A DNA stretch of 23,646 bases from a virus. Positions 20,711 to 23,646 of the stretch are shown here, piece after piece (positions within the stretch are counted from its first letter, which is position 1; each line of letters starts with the position of its first letter). The notes below the pieces were generated by a model that had not been told where the DNA came from, did not search any database, and was given only the letters and a program-made list of their open reading frames with translations. Location of the stretch: positions 1 to 23,646 of the IMG/VR virus record IMGVR_UViG_3300046809_000429, one strand, 5' to 3'. A program made the position numbers and the translations under genes.

Positions 20711-21154
20711 TCACAGCCTCACTTTCACAATCCCCCTGGCCGTCTTCAGCAATTTCTCGACCATGGGCGCCATCGAATCGGCAAACGCTTCCGCCACGCG
20801 CGCCGCGTCCTTCAGCGCTCCCTGCGTCGTGATTCGCAGCTCCTCAAAGTCGAGCACACCCCGCACGTGCTTTGTTTCCAGCGGCAAGGTTTCGCGCTGC
20901 CGGCACACCTTCCCCAGTTCGATCTTGCGGTTTCCCATTAAACTCTTGAGCGCCTTGATCGCCAATTCCTGCGCTTCGCCCCTCACCCAGTTCAGATCCA
21001 TTTCGTAATACCGAAACGGCGGCTCCGTGTAACACGTCCAGATTGTGCTGGATCGCAGCGGCACGATCGGCACTCCAAACAGGTCGTTCCACTTCGAGTC
21101 CCCGTTTAGAATCGCAAACGCGTGCGCGTTGATCCGGTGCTTTCTTTTGCTCAT
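20711..21154 (-). CDS. Hypothetical protein (147 aa)
   Basis: The chosen ATG at 21154 (MSKRKHRINAHAFAILNGDS) lies 14 bases after the DnaB stop; a longer form would consist of repeat codons. A central region, FRYYEMDLNWVRGEAQELAIKALKSLMGN, is followed by a charged coiled-coil-like C-terminus rich in Ala and Lys (DSMAPMVEKLLKTARGIVKVRL). It resembles no family I know. The place between replicative helicase and terminase genes suggests a DNA-replication accessory. Confidence 0.62.
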   Translation of the reverse strand: MSKRKHRINAHAFAILNGDSKWNDLFGVPIVPLRSSTIWTCYTEPPFRYYEMDLNWVRGEAQELAIKALKSLMGNRKIELGKVCRQRETLPLETKHVRGVLDFEELRITTQGALKDAARVAEAFADSMAPMVEKLLKTARGIVKVRL

Positions 21155-21156
21155 AG

Positions 21157-21194
21157 GTTCTTTGTGTTCTATGCGTTCTCTGCGGTTAAATTCA
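21157..21194 (-). repeat. 9-bp-period repeat at the dnaB terminus
   Basis: AATTTAACCGCAGAGAACGCATAG encodes the final NLTAENA and the TAG stop of the helicase. The copy runs up to the next ATG. Confidence 0.92.
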
Positions 21195-22752
21195 TTCCGG
21201 TTTGATTTCTCTCCCGCGCCGCCGCCGCCACCTGGTTGCGGTTGCGCTTCCACCATTCCCAATCGTAAAACCGCGTGCAGCTCCTCTGAAACAGCAGCTT
21301 GCAGTTCCCGTCAAATCCGTTGCGGTTTTTGGCGATGAACAAATTCACCCGCTCCGGTTTCTTGCTCCAGTCATCCCCAAAGTCCGCCTCCATCATGTCG
21401 TGATACTCCGCCCGCTCCTTCTCCGCCAGTTGCGGCTTGTAAAGGAACCCCACCAGGTCCGCGTCCTGCTCGATCGCCCCGCAATCTTTCAGGTCCGCCA
21501 GGCGCGGCTTGCGGTCCCCCTCCTTCTCAATGTCCCGGTTCATCTGCGCCAGCACCACCCACAGCGCGTCCAGCTCCTTGCCAAGCGCCGCCAGCTCGCT
21601 CGAGATCCACGTCAGCTCCGCCACCCGGTCCCCGCTCCGGACTGATAACGTGCGCAACAGTTGAATGTAGTCCAGGATGAAAACCTTGATCCCATACTGC
21701 CGGCTCATCCGCCGCGCCCGGGCCCGGACTTGTTCGATCGTCAATCGCGGCGTGTCGTCCAGCCAGATGTTGTGCCGGTCTATCAACGGCTGCCCGGCCC
21801 GTATCAGCTCGTGGATCGTCTCGCCCTCGCCGTAGCCCGTGCGCCAGCGCTGCAGGTCCGTAAATGCCCGCTGGAAGAGCATCCGCTGCATCAGCGTGCG
21901 CGTTTTCATTTCCAGCGAGAAAATCGCCACCGGCACCCCTACCCCGCTCGTGACCTTCCACTTGTCCCCTTCCATCACCGCCTGGCCCTGGCCGTCGAGC
22001 ACCGGCTTGAACCACACGTAATCCAGCGCCGCGTGTAATGCGAATTGCAGCATCCACGCGCTCTTGCCCGCCGCCGGCCGTCCCGCCAGCACCACGAAAT
22101 TTCCTTTGTCCTGGCCCAGCCCCAGCAGCAGCTTGTCCACGCTCTCCAGCCCGGTCGAGATCCCCTTCATCTGCGGCTTGCCCCGGTGATACTCCTCGTG
22201 CTCGTAGATCACCTGCGCCGCCACCTCCCGCACGTTCACCTCCGCGCACGCCTGCGCGTTTTCTGAAATCTGCCCAAGCTCGATCACCCCGCTCTCGATC
22301 ATCTTGGCCGTCTCACCCGTGCGCGCCTGGTCCTTCATCTTCCAGGCCAGCTCCAGCAGCTTGCGCCGTTGCCACAGCTCCTTCAGCGTGCCCAGCCAGT
22401 CCGGCAGGTTCGCCGCGCTGTGCGCCGCTTCGAACAGCTCGAGCACCCACGCCTCCCCTCCCGCCTCGTCCATCAAATCGTTCTGCCTCAAATGCTGGTG
22501 CAACATCAGCATGTCCGGCCCCACGATCGAACCCGCGCCATTTTCCTGCGCCGCCATTTTCCCCAGCAACTCGTGCAGCACCCGCCAGATCGTATTGCAG
22601 CGCAGATCGTAAAACCAGTCCGCGCTCGCCCCGGCCTCCTGGCACGCGTCGTAAGCAATCGCCGGGTCAATCAGCAGGCTCGATAACACCGCCCGCTCCT
22701 GCCCCACATCATGCGGCGGCAACTCCTCCTTCGGTATGTTTCGTGGTTTCAC
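21169..22752 (-). CDS. dnaB: Replicative DNA helicase, DnaB type (527 aa)
   Basis: The N-terminal domain (HDVGQERAVLSSLLID, primase-interacting) is at about 14-150. A linker with GISTGLESVDKLLLGL leads to the RecA domain: Walker A GRPAAGKS at 224-231, SLEM at 289-292, Walker B VFILDY at 357-362 and the AQMNR block at 402-406. A run of about 25 residues (LDGQGQAVMEGDKWKV) between Walker A and the SLEM strand is longer than in usual DnaB proteins. The last seven residues (NLTAENA) and the stop come from a repeat. The helicase unwinds DNA at the fork. The start is GTG at 22752, overlapping the 70-aa stop (GTGA). Confidence 0.93.
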   Translation of the reverse strand: MKPRNIPKEELPPHDVGQERAVLSSLLIDPAIAYDACQEAGASADWFYDLRCNTIWRVLHELLGKMAAQENGAGSIVGPDMLMLHQHLRQNDLMDEAGGEAWVLELFEAAHSAANLPDWLGTLKELWQRRKLLELAWKMKDQARTGETAKMIESGVIELGQISENAQACAEVNVREVAAQVIYEHEEYHRGKPQMKGISTGLESVDKLLLGLGQDKGNFVVLAGRPAAGKSAWMLQFALHAALDYVWFKPVLDGQGQAVMEGDKWKVTSGVGVPVAIFSLEMKTRTLMQRMLFQRAFTDLQRWRTGYGEGETIHELIRAGQPLIDRHNIWLDDTPRLTIEQVRARARRMSRQYGIKVFILDYIQLLRTLSVRSGDRVAELTWISSELAALGKELDALWVVLAQMNRDIEKEGDRKPRLADLKDCGAIEQDADLVGFLYKPQLAEKERAEYHDMMEADFGDDWSKKPERVNLFIAKNRNGFDGNCKLLFQRSCTRFYDWEWWKRNRNQVAAAARERNQTGMNLTAENA

Positions 22753-22961
22753 GCTTCGCTCCTAGGAATTGGTTGCACTCGGTTTAGCGCGTAACAGCCG
22801 GAGATTCCCTCGAGCCATACGACCGCTGTGTGACCGCCAAGGAGTTGCGCAGGTGCGCGCAGCTTCGTGTCCACGGTTCGACCGTCATCCAGATGCACTC
22901 GCACCGGCGTATCCAGCGAATAAGTCCGGTTGAATTTTTTGACTTGCTGCAGTTGTGTCAT
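22749..22961 (-). CDS. Hypothetical protein (70 aa)
   Basis: It overlaps both neighbours by 4 nt (ATGA upstream, GTGA downstream), a translational-coupling pattern. The product is a compact beta-rich domain (SLDTPVRVHLDDGRTVDTKL, then TAVVWLEGISGCYALNRVQPI). No motif is recognised. It is probably co-translated as a small partner of the initiator-like protein or the helicase. Confidence 0.65.
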   Translation of the reverse strand: MTQLQQVKKFNRTYSLDTPVRVHLDDGRTVDTKLRAPAQLLGGHTAVVWLEGISGCYALNRVQPIPRSEA

Positions 22962-23614
22962 AGTCCGCTCGCCTGCCTTTCCTGAAGTTTAGCCCGCAAA
23001 ATTTTTTTGGTCGCCAATTCCCTCCGCTCCTCCCGGTCCAGTTCGTCCCCGCGTTTTTCCAATTCTGTGATCCGCCGTGTCAGCGCCACCCACTGGATCC
23101 GCTCCGCTTGGAGATCCACTTCACCATTTCTCTCTCTCTCAGGCGGGGGCGTAGGCGTAGGTACACAAGGCGTAGGCGTAGGCGTAGGCGTAGGCGTAGG
23201 AGCTACGCTTTTGTCTGCATCCGTATGCACTTGCGGCAAGTTGCCTGAATCCGGTGCGGCTTGTAAGGACTTGCCCGGTCCCGGCCACTTTTCCTTGCAG
23301 CCTGCTCGCGGACGTTCCTGCCACTGAAGCATTTGCAGCACTTTTTTGCCGTCCGCCTCGTAGAAGAACACCAGCCCTTTATCCTGCAACTCCTCACAAG
23401 CTGCCGCAAGTTGTGGCAACTCCACGGCATTTGCGGGGTTGATTTCGTTCCAAACCGCGAATGTTTCACCCAGCAGCACGCTTTTTCTGCCGTTGTAACG
23501 CCCGAAGTCGTCCACCAGCGTCAGGATGCGCACCCAGAGCGTCTGCGCCAGCAGCGACACGGAGTTGAACCGCTCGCTGTTGCGGAGCGCTGGGCGCAGG
23601 TAGCGTGATGGCAT
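22958..23614 (-). CDS. Replication initiator-like protein with PT-repeat linker (218 aa)
   Basis: The N-terminal about 110 residues (PSRYLRPALRNSERFNSV, then LWVRILTLVDDFGRYNGRKS, KGLVFFYEADGKKVL, QWQERPRA) follow the winged-helix pattern of phage replisome organiser proteins. Residues 139-158 are a Thr-Pro repeat linker encoded by GGCGTA tandem units, and the C-terminus is a charged helix (ELEKRGDELDREERRE) that may bind a helicase. It would recruit the helicase encoded directly downstream. The ATG at 23614 has AAAGGGACC as ribosome binding site. The match to that family is from memory. Confidence 0.75.
   Translation of the reverse strand: MPSRYLRPALRNSERFNSVSLLAQTLWVRILTLVDDFGRYNGRKSVLLGETFAVWNEINPANAVELPQLAAACEELQDKGLVFFYEADGKKVLQMLQWQERPRAGCKEKWPGPGKSLQAAPDSGNLPQVHTDADKSVAPTPTPTPTPTPCVPTPTPPPERERNGEVDLQAERIQWVALTRRITELEKRGDELDREERRELATKKILRAKLQERQASGL
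23148..23201. repeat. GGCGTA hexanucleotide microsatellite
   Basis: About eight GGCGTA units with a single interruption (GTACACAAGG), encoding the Thr-Pro linker of the initiator-like protein. The unit is six bases, so length changes do not alter the frame. Confidence 0.9.
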
Positions 23615-23646
23615 TAAACAGGTCCCTTTGTGGACAAATCTACAAA

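Noticed and set aside
1183-21194. CRISPR array or CRISPR-like elements
   Set aside because: The repeats are isolated, of 7-9-bp period and scattered at gene junctions; there are no regularly spaced identical repeats with unique spacers and no cas genes.
1-23646. tRNA or rRNA genes, integrase or attachment site
   Set aside because: I saw no cloverleaf-like sequence, rRNA segment or integrase motif; the free-phage versus prophage state cannot be decided from this window.

Overview
The window reads as part of a tailed-phage genome (free phage or prophage), probably infecting a Gram-negative bacterium of the Verrucomicrobia/Planctomycetes kind. Every convincing gene lies on the minus strand, so the transcription order runs from high to low coordinates. 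The phage assignment rests on a contiguous set of hallmark genes: a replication-initiator-like protein, a DnaB-type helicase, the large terminase subunit, a portal, a scaffold-like protein, the major capsid protein, tail-spike-like proteins and a probable lysis group. The host guess rests on many copies of short-period intergenic repeats that I remember from Verrucomicrobia and Planctomycetes genomes. That is recall and has not been searched.

Layout in transcription order. (1) 23614-20467: replication genes, namely an initiator-like protein, a 70-aa protein, DnaB helicase and two small unknowns. (2) 20470-18427: large terminase and a small helix-turn-helix protein. (3) 18374-16742: a Gp37/Gp68-family protein overlapping an acyl carrier protein, then two small unknowns. 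(4) 16739-12465: portal, a 65-aa protein, a glycosyltransferase-like protein and three small proteins, one of them a 57-aa membrane protein. (5) 12373-10122: scaffold-like protein and major capsid protein, preceded by a G-rich leader with a hairpin and followed by an intrinsic terminator. (6) 9983-4605: two small virion candidates, a 1158-aa beta-helix tail-spike-like protein with a signal peptide, and a PKD-domain protein. (7) 4530-3608: a membrane/coiled-coil protein, a holin-like protein and a lipoprotein, which together look like a lysis group without an endolysin. (8) 3549-1: small unknowns, a zinc-ribbon protein, a head-tail connector-like protein and a large virion protein that runs off the left edge. 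Genes are tightly packed, with ATGA or GTGA overlaps at many junctions.

The most striking property is a network of short-period repeats placed at gene junctions. The main family has a 9-bp period (consensus AACGCAGAG or AACGCAAAG after an ACCGC head) and 17 copies, 13 in the gene direction and 4 inverted. Others have 7-bp periods (GGCAAAT, ATTGAGC, CCGAAAT types) or 9-bp periods (CACGAATTA and GGGACTGAT types). They do more than fill gaps. They lie just upstream of start codons, often merging into the Shine-Dalgarno sequence. They supply C-terminal residues and stop codons. One copy is inserted in frame in the terminase. In at least two genes a forward copy followed by an inverted copy encodes a basic stretch and then a hydrophobic stretch, making a signal-peptide-like N-terminus. 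The 9-bp unit equals three codons, so copy-number changes keep the reading frame. This repeat-driven remodelling of phage genes is the main candidate for something undescribed here.
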